Positions 9,302-19,375 of a DNA stretch of 64,000 bases are shown here, piece by piece. Each line of letters begins with the position of its first letter. Position 1 is the first letter of the stretch. The notes under the pieces were generated by a model. It saw only the letters and a program-made list of their open reading frames with translations, searched no databases and had not been told where the DNA came from. This stretch comes from Gammaproteobacteria bacterium. Lineage in GTDB: Bacteria; Pseudomonadota; Gammaproteobacteria; Chromatiales; Chromatiaceae. Made by a program: the position numbers and the translations under genes. The stretch covers positions 1 to 64,000 of the forward strand of contig JASJCU010000003.1 in the NCBI GenBank assembly GCA_030065815.1, given 5' to 3'.

Positions 9302-10663
9302 TTAGGCCGATGCGTCAGGCGCGAGCGGCGCTCGGGCGTGCAGCTTGATCGCAGCAAGTCCCAGGAACATCAGGAACAGGGTTGCCGGCAGCGGGACCGT
9401 ACCGTTACCGCCACCACCGCCGCCGTTCATCCCATTGTCAGTGATCGGCGTTACCGACACGGTGTCAACGGCGCTGGTCGCGTTCACGAACGAAACGCCG
9501 ATCGGGAATGCCAGGGGATTGGTCGGATCGAGCATCAGCGCCGGGTCGATGCCTTCCAGCAGGAAAGACGTGGGATTCACGCCGAACTCCGTGAAGAAAT
9601 CCAGGACCTGGCCGGCCAGGATCGGAATAGTCACGCCACCGACAGTCAGCAGATATCCATCGAGATCCGCAACCGTCGCCAATGACGGCGCTGTCACCGT
9701 ATCGAAGAAGTTGCCCACGGGCGCCTCGTACTCGTAGCCAACAGCTACCGGAGGGTCGACCCACAATGTCGTACCCGCAGGCGCAGCCGGCAGCTCGATC
9801 ACGAACTCGCCGGTTAACGGATCCGGAGGATTGCTAGGCAGCAAGGGGTTGAACTCGCTGCTACCCGGGGTGTTACCCGGACCCTGGGTAAAGAAGCTGC
9901 TCAGGTAGACCGTGGTATCCAGCGCGCTGTCGTTGGCATCCGCGATAATGATTGTGAAATCGTTCTGTGCTGCCGGATTGATCGGAACGTCGAAACGCAG
10001 CACCGGATTGCCATTCGGTGCCAACACGGCATTGAGCTCTGTGCCCGGCAGGGGTGTCATGTCCGGATGGTTGATATTCACCGGCAGACCGGCGATCCCG
10101 TTGCTAGAAGCGACACCTGCCACGTTCTGCCCGTTCACGTACAGGCCGAATCCGTCGACGAAGGGGCTGCCGACGAAGTCGGGGAATTCCTCAGAGCCAA
10201 AGGTCGCGAAGAAGGTCGCCGTGGTGTTCAGGGAATTGTTGAAAAAAGAGATATCGAGCTGCGACACGTCGAAGTGAGAAGACTGCCCGGTGATGGGTGA
10301 CAGCAGACTGTTCTGCGCCGCCGTGGCCGTTGTCATGAAATCGGTCGTGAAGCCATTCACGGTATCCGGGCCATCGGCATAGTTCTCGACCGCACCACTG
10401 GACAGCACGATGCCTGAGACCGGCAGACCGTAGGTACCCGAGAAGTTCGTGTAGGTTCCGGCCTGCCCGAACTCACCACTGTAGGAGGCACCGTTGACTT
10501 GAAGCAACGTGGTGTTCTGGAACAGGGTGTTCGCAAGCCCGAAGGCATCCGATGTCGGTACGATTGCGATTGCCCATACGGGCTGGGACGCAACAACCAA
10601 TAAACCGGCGAGCATTGCCGATCGCATGCGAAACGGTAGGTTGGTTGGATTGGTTTTTTCCAT
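9302..10663 (-). CDS. Choice-of-anchor-L-like PEP-CTERM-type secreted protein B
   Basis: FATFGSEEFPDFVGSPFVDGFGLYVNGQN; C-terminal VPLPATLFLMFLGLAAIKLHARAP; start at MEKTNPTNLP preceded by a GGGGAGA ribosome-binding site. Confidence 0.8.
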   Translation of the reverse strand: MEKTNPTNLPFRMRSAMLAGLLVVASQPVWAIAIVPTSDAFGLANTLFQNTTLLQVNGASYSGEFGQAGTYTNFSGTYGLPVSGIVLSSGAVENYADGPDTVNGFTTDFMTTATAAQNSLLSPITGQSSHFDVSQLDISFFNNSLNTTATFFATFGSEEFPDFVGSPFVDGFGLYVNGQNVAGVASSNGIAGLPVNINHPDMTPLPGTELNAVLAPNGNPVLRFDVPINPAAQNDFTIIIADANDSALDTTVYLSSFFTQGPGNTPGSSEFNPLLPSNPPDPLTGEFVIELPAAPAGTTLWVDPPVAVGYEYEAPVGNFFDTVTAPSLATVADLDGYLLTVGGVTIPILAGQVLDFFTEFGVNPTSFLLEGIDPALMLDPTNPLAFPIGVSFVNATSAVDTVSVTPITDNGMNGGGGGGNGTVPLPATLFLMFLGLAAIKLHARAPLAPDASA

Positions 10664-11103
10664 TATTTTTTCTCCCCACGAAGACGCTGTCCGGTCTTCA
10701 TTTGAAGCACCCGGATATCGACGCGCAGTTACAGGACGAAGCTGCATGCGGGGCCAACCAGACCCCGAGGCAGCGCGGCACTGGGGATCGTCTCCAGCAA
10801 AAAGCGTGCCCGCCCTGAAAAACAGTCATTTAGGGAGATTGAAATTTGGTTTTGTAAAGAATGCGAACAGTCTGCGAAATCTATCGCACGCGGTCGCACA
10901 ACCTCGCCGCTCGACCCCGCGATGCCAAGCCAACCTGTCCTTGGCGCAAGAACCGGGCAAAGCCAGGCAGCCTGAACCGGCGACGCAAGACCTGCGGCCG
11001 CTCCTCCAGTGACGCGAACAACGCGTCGTTGCGCCCGGATTCCCGGTCGTCGACGGGCAGCTGGCGATCGTCGGTAGGCCGTCGCGCGGAGCACGGGAAA
11101 TTA

Positions 11104-11177
11104 TGGAGCGGGTGAAGGGAATCGAACCCTCATTAGAAGCTTGGGAAGCTCCTGTTCTACCATTGAACTACACCCGC
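11104..11177 (-). tRNA. tRNA-Gly (anticodon CCC), CCA encoded
   Basis: Minus strand GCGGGTGTAGTTCAATGGTAGAACAGGAGCTTCCCAAGCTTCTAATGAGGGTTCGATTCCCTTCACCCGCTCCA; anticodon loop TTCCCAA. Confidence 0.95.
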
Positions 11178-11327
11178 CGATCGGACTGGCCCGACGCACG
11201 CCAAACGGTTACCGCGGGCTCGGTCAGCGACGCCAGCCTATCACAATCGACGCAGCGCGGAGACCATCGGCAGCGTACCGCGATCGCGCACCGCGCCTGT
11301 CGTCGGCGACCGCCACGCGCCCCGGCT

Positions 11328-12434
11328 TCAGGCCTGCGGATCGTGCCGGAACGTCCAGTACGAGTTGAGGAAGTAGTTGATCAGTGCCGCCGGCACGATC
11401 CCGGCGAGCTGGTGCCAGTGTGGCGCGACGTCGGGGAACGCGAGGCTCAGCGCGACGAACGTCACGTAGCTGACGGCGAGCGACGCGAACGACACGGCAT
11501 TGAACTTGAGGCCCTTGATCCGGGTACGGTCGCGCGACTTGCGCCAGCGGAACGTCCAGTAGTTGTTGAACAGGAAGTTCCAGATGATCGACAGCTCGAT
11601 CGCGATCGGCGACGCGATGAACTTGTTCACCCCCAGGCCCAGCAGCAGCGCGAACGCCCCGAGGTTGACGACCACCCCCGATGCACCGACCAACGCGAAC
11701 TTGATGAACGTCGCCGAACTGCGGAAGCGCAGCCACAGCGCACTCTGCAGGAACTCGACGATGTCGCTGACACCGAGTTTCGAATCGCCGCGGGTGCGCT
11801 CGACGAACTCGACGGGCACCTCGACGATCCGTGCACCGCGCAATACCGCCTCGTAAAGCAGCGCGATCTGGAACGCGTAGCCCTGCACCCGCAGCGCCGA
11901 CAGGTCGATCTGCGCGAGCAGTCCGCTGCGGATCGCGCGAAACCCCGCGGTGCAGTCGCGCACGCTGTAGATGCCGGCGAGGAAGCGCGCGACGATGTTG
12001 CCGAACAGCGAGTTCAGGCGACGCAGCACGCCCCACTCGCGCGGGATGCTGCCGCCGCTGACGTAGCGGCTGCCGATGACGAAATCGGCGCCGTCCTCGA
12101 TCGCGTGCAGCAGCCGCGGGATGTCGTCGGGCTTGTGCGAGAAATCGGCGTCCATCTCGAACACGACGTCGGCGCGCAGCACGTCGAGCGCGTGCCGCAT
12201 GCCGCGGATGTACGCGGCGCCGAGGCCCGCCTTGTCGCCGCAGATCATGTGCAGGTTCGGCATCGCGGTCTGCTGTGCGCGCACGACCTGTTGCGTGCCG
12301 TCGGGCGAGTTGTCGTCGACGACGAGGACCTGCATGTCGTGATCGAGGCGCCCGAAGACCGTCTGCAGCTGTGCCAGCAGCTCGGCGATGTTGTCCCGTT
12401 CGTTGTACGTGGGAACGATTACGACAATGTTCAC
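11328..12434 (-). CDS. GT2 (dolichol-phosphate mannosyltransferase-like) glycosyltransferase with C-terminal GtrA-like domain
   Basis: VVIVPTYNERDNI, VDDNSPDGT, MDADFSHKPDDI; C-terminal FALVGASGVVVN...FNNYWTFR. Confidence 0.92.
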   Translation of the reverse strand: MNIVVIVPTYNERDNIAELLAQLQTVFGRLDHDMQVLVVDDNSPDGTQQVVRAQQTAMPNLHMICGDKAGLGAAYIRGMRHALDVLRADVVFEMDADFSHKPDDIPRLLHAIEDGADFVIGSRYVSGGSIPREWGVLRRLNSLFGNIVARFLAGIYSVRDCTAGFRAIRSGLLAQIDLSALRVQGYAFQIALLYEAVLRGARIVEVPVEFVERTRGDSKLGVSDIVEFLQSALWLRFRSSATFIKFALVGASGVVVNLGAFALLLGLGVNKFIASPIAIELSIIWNFLFNNYWTFRWRKSRDRTRIKGLKFNAVSFASLAVSYVTFVALSLAFPDVAPHWHQLAGIVPAALINYFLNSYWTFRHDPQA

Positions 12435-12491
12435 GCCAGTTTCCGTGCTTGCGTTGGGGCGATGCGGCGGCCAGGCGCCGGATGCGTTGCG

Positions 12492-14129
12492 TCAGGGTAG
12501 CGCACACGCCAGGTCGCGCGCGCACCGGTACGTGCGCAGCTCGCCGCCGTCGAATCCGGACTCCGCGAGCAGCGTCCACCCCGCGGCTGTCAGCGCGCCC
12601 TCGAGCGCCGCCCTGGCATCGTCCGGGCAATGTGATGTCACGACGCCCAACGTTACCATCGCGTCGTCGGTCGGCGCGGCCGACGTTGCACTCGCGACGG
12701 GCATCGGACGCCTGCCGCGGTCGACGGCACCGCGTTTCCAGCGGAACAGGTCGTCGGGCAGCGCGCGCAGCTCGTCGACGCGGCTGCCGGCCGTTGCGGC
12801 AGCGCCGCCGAGCGGCAGCGGCGTAGACGTGAAGCCCGAGTCGGCGAGTCCCCAGGCGAACACCGGCGGCAACGGCGCCAGCGGCAGCGCGTAATAGGCA
12901 AACGGCATCGCCACGGTCGGCGAACAGATCAGCAATGCGCGCGGCCGGTCGGTGGCCGCCGATGCCGCGTGCCAGGCATCGGCGGCGGCGCGCCAGTCCT
13001 CGTTCTGTGTCGCACCGATCTGGTGGAACGCGACGGCCGAGCGCGCCGCGGCCAGACCGATCAGTGCAACCAGCGCGGCCTGCACCCAGGCGCGGCGATC
13101 CGGCAGAGCGGCAGCCAGCAACAGCGGCGTGCCGAGATAGGTCCAGGCCACGGTACGTTCGATGAACAGCGGCTGTACGAAGCCGATCGCCCAGATGGTC
13201 AACGGCGCGACGCCGGCGAGCAGCACCAGCAGCGTCGCGATCGCCGGCCTGGCACGCAGCCGATAGGCACCGTACGCCGCCAGCGCCAGCAGCAACACAT
13301 CGACCCAGGGCTGGCCGTACCACAGGTAGGGCAGGCCGTGCAGCTGGCGCCAGACCGTGAACGCGCGATCGGGGTCGGCGTGCGGCAGCCAGGCCATCGT
13401 GCCGTTGCCGAGCAGCTCGGTCACGACGATGACGAGCCACGGCAGCCAGAGGACGAACACCAGCGCATTGACGGCGAGCCAGCGCCACAGCACGCGGGGA
13501 TCGCGCGCCGACCACAACCACCACGACAGCGCGAACGCGAGCTGCGTGAAGAACACGAAGAACACGGCGATGTTGTTGGTGTACAGCGCGATCAAGATGC
13601 CGGCCGCGTACAGCGTCGTGCCGCGTCTCGACTCGCGCACCGCGTCCGCGCGCCGACCCGTCGGCGACGCCGACCCGGCAGCCATCACCATGACCAGCCC
13701 GAGCAGCGCGACGGCGAGGCCGAATGCGAGCAGCGCATAGCCGCGCGCCTCCTGGGCGTACTCGATCTGGCCGGCGGACAACGCCAGCAGCATCGCCGCC
13801 AACAGGCCGCCAGCGCGCCCCGCGATGCGACTGGCCGCGACATAGACGAGCGGGATCGTCAGCGTGCCGAACAGTGCGCTCGGCAGGCGCACGCTGAACT
13901 CGGTGTCGGCAAACTCAAGGCACAGCTTGACCAGCGAGTAGTGCAGCGGCGGCGCGTTGTCGTAGCCGCTGAGCCACAGCGTGGTCCACGGCAGCGACGC
14001 GAACTTGATGCTCGCGACCTCGTCGAGCCACAGCGACGCCGCGCCGAGGTTCCAGAACCGCAGCGCCGCACCGACCGCGACGATCAGCGCCAGCGCGCCC
14101 CACGCCCGGTGACGTGACGACAAAGGCAT
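12492..14129 (-). CDS. Glycosyltransferase family 39-like (ArnT/PMT-type) membrane protein
   Basis: N-terminal LGAASLWLDEVASI (DE motif after TM1), many TM segments, YAQEARGYALL. Confidence 0.85.
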   Translation of the reverse strand: MPLSSRHRAWGALALIVAVGAALRFWNLGAASLWLDEVASIKFASLPWTTLWLSGYDNAPPLHYSLVKLCLEFADTEFSVRLPSALFGTLTIPLVYVAASRIAGRAGGLLAAMLLALSAGQIEYAQEARGYALLAFGLAVALLGLVMVMAAGSASPTGRRADAVRESRRGTTLYAAGILIALYTNNIAVFFVFFTQLAFALSWWLWSARDPRVLWRWLAVNALVFVLWLPWLVIVVTELLGNGTMAWLPHADPDRAFTVWRQLHGLPYLWYGQPWVDVLLLALAAYGAYRLRARPAIATLLVLLAGVAPLTIWAIGFVQPLFIERTVAWTYLGTPLLLAAALPDRRAWVQAALVALIGLAAARSAVAFHQIGATQNEDWRAAADAWHAASAATDRPRALLICSPTVAMPFAYYALPLAPLPPVFAWGLADSGFTSTPLPLGGAAATAGSRVDELRALPDDLFRWKRGAVDRGRRPMPVASATSAAPTDDAMVTLGVVTSHCPDDARAALEGALTAAGWTLLAESGFDGGELRTYRCARDLACALP

Positions 14130-14198
14130 CAGGCTAGCGCGGCGACGGCGCGCGGGGCCCGGCCGGCCGCATCGCGGGCCGGCGGATCGTACACGGGA

Positions 14199-16031
14199 TC
14201 AACCCGCCGGACCGCCCGTGTACATCGCCTCGACATCGCCCTGGTAGCGTGCGAGTACCTGCATGCGCTTGACCTTCAGCGTCGGCGTGATCAGGCCGTC
14301 CTCGACGGTCCAGGGTTCGAGCGACAGGTGCAGCTGGCGGATCTTCGCGTAGCCGGGGAAATCCTTGAGCGCGGCCTTTACCCGGCGTGCCGCGGCCGCC
14401 TTGACCTTGGGGTGGTCAAGACTCGCCGGGTCGAGCGGATCGAGCCCCTGTTGCTGGGCGAAGCCGCTCCAATGGTCGCCGTCGACGACGATCAGCGCCG
14501 TCAGGTAGGGCCGGCCCTCGCCGACGACCATGACCTGTTCGAACAGCGGGTCGAGCGCGATCGCCGATTCCATGTCGCCGGGCGGGATCTTCTCGCCGTT
14601 GGACAATACCAGGATGTCCTTGATGCGCCCGGTGATATAGATATGGTTGCTGGCGTCGATGCGCGCCTGGTCGCCGGTGTGCAGCCAGCCTTCCGGGTCG
14701 ATGACCTGCGCCGTCGCGGCATGATTGTTCCAGTAACCGAGCATCATGCCGGGGCTCTTGACCAGCAGCTCATCGTTGTCGCCGATCCTCACCTGCACGC
14801 CGCGGATCGGCACGCCGACCGAGCTCGGGATGTTGTCCTCGAGCGGGTTGGCGCTGACGATCGGCGCGGTCTCGGTCAGGCCGTAGCCCTGGACGATCGG
14901 CACGCCGAGGCCGATGAATACGCGCGCGATCTCCTCGTTCAGCGCCGCGCCGCCGCTGATCGCGGCGCGGATGTTGCCGCCCAGCTTGGACGTGATCTTG
15001 CTCGCGACAAGCCGCTGCAGCAGCGGCCACAGCAGGCTGCCGAGCGGCCAGCGGCCACGCCCCTGCTGGTGCAGGAAACGCCTCCAGCCGATGTTCACGG
15101 TGATCTCGAACAGGCGCTTGGCGAGCCCGCCCTTGTCGTTCATCTGGTCGGCGATGCGCCCATAGACGCGCTCGAAGATGCGCGGCACCGCGACCAGCAC
15201 GCTCGGCCTGACGGTCTGCAGGTCGGCAGCGAGCTGCGCGACCGAGCGCGCATAGGCGACGCAGGAACCGGTCATGATGCACAGGTAGTAGCCGGCCGTG
15301 CGCTCGAGGGTGTGCGACAGCGGCAGGAACGACAGGAACACATCCTCTTCGTAGCAGTCGAGCAGCGTCAGGCCACCGTGCGCGACCGACAGCATGTTGT
15401 GGTGGCTGAGCATCACGCCCTTGGGCCGCCCGGTCGTACCGGAGGTGTAGACGATCGATGCCAGCGCATGCGCATCGGCGCCGTCGCGTCGCTGCAGCGC
15501 GCCGCCGGCGTCGGGCAGCCAGTCGCTGACGATGCGCACGCGCTCGTCCTCGGCCGCCAGCTCGCGCGCCGCGGCGCTGTCGTCGAGCAGCAGCACACGC
15601 TTCAGCGGTCCCTCGTCGCCGACCACGTCGGCGAGCCGGCGCCAGCGCCCGGCGTCCTGAACCAGCAGGATGTTGACGTCGGCCTCGTTGAGGATGTATG
15701 CGATGTTGTCGGGGCGGTCGTCGGTGTACAGCGGCACGTTGACCAGGCCGAGGCCGAGCGCGGCCTGGTCGAACATCACCCACTCCGGGCAGTTGCGCAG
15801 CTGGATCGCGACCCGCCCGCCGCGCGGCGCGCCCTCGCTGCGCATCGCCGCCTGCCAGCGCGCGACCTCATGGGCCATCTGCGACCAGCTGTAGCTGCGC
15901 CAGTCGTCGGCGTCCTTGTCGAAGAAGCGATAGGCCTCGCGATCCGGGCTGCGGCGCACGCGGCATACGAACAGGCCGTCGAGCGTTACCGCCTCGTCGA
16001 GCGAGATCAGGTTCTCGTGCAGCTGCACCAC
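14199..16031 (-). CDS. Long-chain acyl-CoA synthetase / AMP-dependent synthetase
   Basis: IVYTSGTTGRPKGVMLSHHN; VQGYGLTETAPIVSANP; GWLHTGDQARID; GRIKDILVLSNGEKIPP. Confidence 0.95.
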   Translation of the reverse strand: MVQLHENLISLDEAVTLDGLFVCRVRRSPDREAYRFFDKDADDWRSYSWSQMAHEVARWQAAMRSEGAPRGGRVAIQLRNCPEWVMFDQAALGLGLVNVPLYTDDRPDNIAYILNEADVNILLVQDAGRWRRLADVVGDEGPLKRVLLLDDSAAARELAAEDERVRIVSDWLPDAGGALQRRDGADAHALASIVYTSGTTGRPKGVMLSHHNMLSVAHGGLTLLDCYEEDVFLSFLPLSHTLERTAGYYLCIMTGSCVAYARSVAQLAADLQTVRPSVLVAVPRIFERVYGRIADQMNDKGGLAKRLFEITVNIGWRRFLHQQGRGRWPLGSLLWPLLQRLVASKITSKLGGNIRAAISGGAALNEEIARVFIGLGVPIVQGYGLTETAPIVSANPLEDNIPSSVGVPIRGVQVRIGDNDELLVKSPGMMLGYWNNHAATAQVIDPEGWLHTGDQARIDASNHIYITGRIKDILVLSNGEKIPPGDMESAIALDPLFEQVMVVGEGRPYLTALIVVDGDHWSGFAQQQGLDPLDPASLDHPKVKAAAARRVKAALKDFPGYAKIRQLHLSLEPWTVEDGLITPTLKVKRMQVLARYQGDVEAMYTGGPAG

Positions 16032-16163
16032 GCCTCTCCTCTGCTGTGCAAGGGCTGTGGCGCCCCGTCGATGGCCCTTCGATTCGATTTCCGACGCCCC
16101 GAGGGCCCGTGGAGTTTAGTGTAAAATTGCCGCTGATTTCACCACTTTTGGCGACTGTAGACG

Positions 16164-16364
16164 ATGCAGATAGTGCTGAACGGCGAGCCCCGCGAGGTCG
16201 CCGACGATGCGACCCTGGCTGTGCTGATCGATGCGCTCGAGCTGCCGACACCGCGTTACGCGGTCGAGGTCAACGCCGAACTGATACCGCGCAGCGAGCA
16301 TGCCGGCCACGCGCTGCATGCCGACGACCGCGTCGAGATCGTCCAGGCGATCGGCGGCGGCTGA
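16164..16364 (+). CDS. thiS: Sulfur carrier protein ThiS
   Basis: 66 aa, MQIVLNGEPREV..., C-terminal QAIGGG (GG terminus). Confidence 0.93.
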   Translation: MQIVLNGEPREVADDATLAVLIDALELPTPRYAVEVNAELIPRSEHAGHALHADDRVEIVQAIGGG

Positions 16365-16421
16365 GCCGCGCCGCGGCGATCGCCCCGACCCCACCACCTA
16401 CCAGCGGAAACCCCCGAGCCC

Positions 16422-17216
16422 ATGTCGCAGAATGCCCCCGACCCCCTGATCGTCGCCGATCGCACCTTCCACTCCCGCCTGCTGGTCGGTACCGGCAAGT
16501 ACAAGGACATGGACGAGACGCGCGCGGCGATCGCGGCCAGCGGCGCCGAGATCGTGACGATCGCTGTGCGCCGTACCAACATCGGCCAGAATGCCGGCGA
16601 ACCGAACATCCTCGACGTGCTGCCGCCGGACCGCTACACCTACCTGCCGAACACCGCCGGCTGCTACGACGTCAAGACCGCGGTGCGCACCTGCAAGCTG
16701 GCGCGCGAGCTGCTCGACGGCCACGACCTGGTCAAGCTCGAGGTGCTGGGCGACGAGAAGACGCTGTTCCCCGACGTCATCGCGACACTGCGCGCCGCCG
16801 AGGAGCTGATCGCCGACGGCTTCCGGATCATGGTCTACACCAACGACGACCCGATCGTCGCGCGCGAGCTCGAGGCCATGGGCTGCGTCGCGGTGATGCC
16901 GCTGGCGGCGCCGATCGGCTCGGGCCTGGGCATCCGCAACAAGCTCAACATCCGCACGATCGTCGAGAACGCCGGCGTGCCGGTGCTGGTCGATGCCGGC
17001 GTCGGCACGGCGTCCGATGCGGCAATCGCGATGGAACTCGGCTGCGACGGCGTGCTGATGAACACCGCGATCGCCGCGGCCAAGGACCCGGTGCTGATGG
17101 CCAGCGCGATGCGCAAGGCGATCGAGGCCGGGCGCGAGGCGTTTCTCGCCGGACGCATGCCGGCCAGGCGTTTCGCGTCGGCGTCGTCGCCGCTCGATGG
17201 CCTGTTCTTCGACTGA
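16422..17216 (+). CDS. thiG: Thiazole synthase ThiG
   Basis: [74 protein letters not shown]. Confidence 0.97.
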   Translation: MSQNAPDPLIVADRTFHSRLLVGTGKYKDMDETRAAIAASGAEIVTIAVRRTNIGQNAGEPNILDVLPPDRYTYLPNTAGCYDVKTAVRTCKLARELLDGHDLVKLEVLGDEKTLFPDVIATLRAAEELIADGFRIMVYTNDDPIVARELEAMGCVAVMPLAAPIGSGLGIRNKLNIRTIVENAGVPVLVDAGVGTASDAAIAMELGCDGVLMNTAIAAAKDPVLMASAMRKAIEAGREAFLAGRMPARRFASASSPLDGLFFD

Positions 17217-17235
17217 CCGGCCGACCGGACCGGCG

Positions 17236-17931
17236 ATGGCCGAGCGGCCGCCACGGCATCGCCGCATCCGCAGCTTCGTGCTGCGCGAGGGTCGCCTGAC
17301 GCCAGGGCAGCAGCGCGCATTCGACACCTTGTGGCCGCGCTGGGGCATCGACTATGCCGCGGCACCGCTCGACCTGGGCGCGGTCTTCGGCAACGCCCAC
17401 CCGGTCTACGTCGAGATCGGATTCGGCAACGGCGAGAGCCTCGCCGAGATGGCGCGCCGCCACCCCGAGCGCAACTACCTCGGTATCGAGGTGCATCGCC
17501 CCGGCGTCGGCCACCTGCTGCTGCGGCTCGACGAGCTCGGCTGCAACAATGTGCGCGTGATCCGCCACGATGCCGTCGAGGTGCTGGCCAATATGCTGCC
17601 GGCCGGGTCGCTGGCCGGTGTCTACCTGTTTTTCCCCGACCCGTGGCACAAGAAGCGCCACCACAAGCGTCGCATCCTGCAGCCGGCGTTCGTCGCCGAA
17701 CTGGCGCGGGTGATCCGCCCCGGCGGGCTGCTGCATGCGGCGACCGACTGGGAGGACTATGCGCAGCAGATGATGGACGTCCTCGGCGACGCCGCCGCGC
17801 TGTTCGCGAACAGCGCCGGCGGACACCGCTTCGCGCCCCGCCCCGACGACCGGCCGTTGACCAAGTTCGAGCAGCGCGGCCGCCGCCTCGGCCACGGCGT
17901 CCGCGACCTGCTGTTCACGCGCCGCGCATGA
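17236..17931 (+). CDS. trmB: tRNA (guanine-N7-)-methyltransferase TrmB
   Basis: EIGFGNGESLAEMARRHPERNYLGIEVHRPGVG; VYLFFPDPWHKKRHHKRR. Confidence 0.96.
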   Translation: MAERPPRHRRIRSFVLREGRLTPGQQRAFDTLWPRWGIDYAAAPLDLGAVFGNAHPVYVEIGFGNGESLAEMARRHPERNYLGIEVHRPGVGHLLLRLDELGCNNVRVIRHDAVEVLANMLPAGSLAGVYLFFPDPWHKKRHHKRRILQPAFVAELARVIRPGGLLHAATDWEDYAQQMMDVLGDAAALFANSAGGHRFAPRPDDRPLTKFEQRGRRLGHGVRDLLFTRRA

Positions 17932-18530
17932 GCCGGCTGCGCATCGACGGCCTGCGCGCACCCGGTGTCGACGCCGCCGAGCTCGCTGTCGCGGCCGCCG
18001 AATGCGTCGCGCTGTTCGGTCCGTCCGGCGGCGGCAAGACGCGCCTGCTGCGCGCGATCGCCGACCTCGACGAGGCCGCCGGCGAGGTGTTTCTCGACGA
18101 CCGGCCGCGCAGCACCTTCGCGGCGCCGGCGTGGCGGCGGCGGGTCATGTACCTGGCGGCCGACAGCGCCTGGTGGCAACCGCAGGTGCGCGACCACGCC
18201 AGCGACTGGCCGGCGGCGCAGCTGGCCGCGCTCGGCTTCGGCGACGACGTGCTCGACTGGGAGGTCGCCCGGCTGTCCAGTGGCGAGCGCCAGCGCCTCG
18301 CGCTGGTCCGTGCCCTCGCCCGCGCGCCGGACGTGCTGCTGCTCGACGAGCCCAGTGCCAACCTCGATGTCCCGAACACGACGCGCGTCGAGCGCTTGAT
18401 CGACGACTGGCGACGCAGCACCGGCGGCAGCGTGCTCTGGGTCAGCCATGATCCCGACCAGCGGCAGCGGGTCGCGGCGCGCGCGTTCGAGATCGCCGCC
18501 GGCAGACTGCGGGTGCGGCCGGATGACTGA
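17928..18530 (+). CDS. fetA: ABC transporter ATP-binding protein, FetA/YbbL-like
   Basis: GPSGGGKTRLL Walker A, LSSGERQRLALVRAL signature, VLLLDEPSANLD; 4-bp overlaps with trmB and fetB-like genes. Confidence 0.85.
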   Translation: MSRLRIDGLRAPGVDAAELAVAAAECVALFGPSGGGKTRLLRAIADLDEAAGEVFLDDRPRSTFAAPAWRRRVMYLAADSAWWQPQVRDHASDWPAAQLAALGFGDDVLDWEVARLSSGERQRLALVRALARAPDVLLLDEPSANLDVPNTTRVERLIDDWRRSTGGSVLWVSHDPDQRQRVAARAFEIAAGRLRVRPDD

Positions 18531-19323
18531 CGGCCTGATCATCCTCAGCCCGTTCGACCTCGCGTTCGCCGCCGCGCTGGTGCTGCTGCTGGCGGCGCTG
18601 TCGTGGCGCCTGCGCCTGGCGATCGGCCGGCAGATGGTGATTGCCGCGGCGCGCAGCGTGGTCCAGCTGCTGCTGCTCGGTCTGGTGCTGAAGGCGCTGT
18701 TCGCGAGCAGCAACCCGTGGCTGATCGGTGCGCTCGCGACCCTGATGCTGGCGGTCGCCGGCTACGAGGTCATGGCGCGCCAGCGGCACCGCCTGAGCGG
18801 CGTCTGGGGCTACGGCACCGGCACGCTGTCGATGTTCCTGTCATCTTTCTCGATTACGCTGCTGGCGCTGCTCGCGGTGCTGCAGGCCGACCCCTGGTAT
18901 ACGCCGCAGTACGCGATCCCGCTGCTCGGCATGCTGCTCGGCAACACGATGACCGGGATCGCGCTGTCGCTGGACAACCTGACGCGGCAGACGCTCGACA
19001 AGCGCGCCCAGATCGAGGCGCGTCTCGCCCTCGGCGACCACGCTGCCGACGCGATCGGCGACATCCGGCGTGACGCACTTCGCGCCGGCCTGATCCCGAT
19101 AGTGAACGCGATGACCACGGCTGGTATCGTCAGCCTCCCCGGTATGATGACCGGGCAGATCCTCGCCGGCAGCCCGCCGATGGAGGCGGCCAAGTACCAG
19201 CTGCTGATCCTGTTCCTGATCGCCGCTGGCACCGGCCTGGGCAGCATGGTCGCGGTCATGATGGGCTCGCATCGCCTGTTCGACAGCCGATCGCGCCTGC
19301 GCCGCGACCGCCTGACCGGGTAA
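18523..19323 (+). CDS. fetB: ABC transporter permease, FetB/YbbM-like
   Basis: MLLGNTMTGIALSLD; SLPGMMTGQILAGSPPMEAAKYQLLILFLIA. Confidence 0.9.
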   Translation: MTDGLIILSPFDLAFAAALVLLLAALSWRLRLAIGRQMVIAAARSVVQLLLLGLVLKALFASSNPWLIGALATLMLAVAGYEVMARQRHRLSGVWGYGTGTLSMFLSSFSITLLALLAVLQADPWYTPQYAIPLLGMLLGNTMTGIALSLDNLTRQTLDKRAQIEARLALGDHAADAIGDIRRDALRAGLIPIVNAMTTAGIVSLPGMMTGQILAGSPPMEAAKYQLLILFLIAAGTGLGSMVAVMMGSHRLFDSRSRLRRDRLTG

Positions 19324-19375
19324 GGGACGACAAAAAATCGACGGGCGGCCGTGACGACAGCCGCGGGAGGTCGAT

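Noticed and set aside
7978-11177. tRNA-Gly-integrated genomic island bounded by 33-bp att repeats
   Set aside because: No integrase or mobility gene inside, and similarity continues ~120 bp beyond the tRNA 3' end, so duplication is the better explanation; kept only as an alternative in the findings.
11224-13524. 766-aa minus-strand ORF covering both glycosyltransferases
   Set aside because: Arg/Ala-rich alternate frame of two well-supported genes.
16036-16163. TPP riboswitch upstream of thiSG
   Set aside because: I could not find the conserved CTGAGA / thi-box core in the 5' region.
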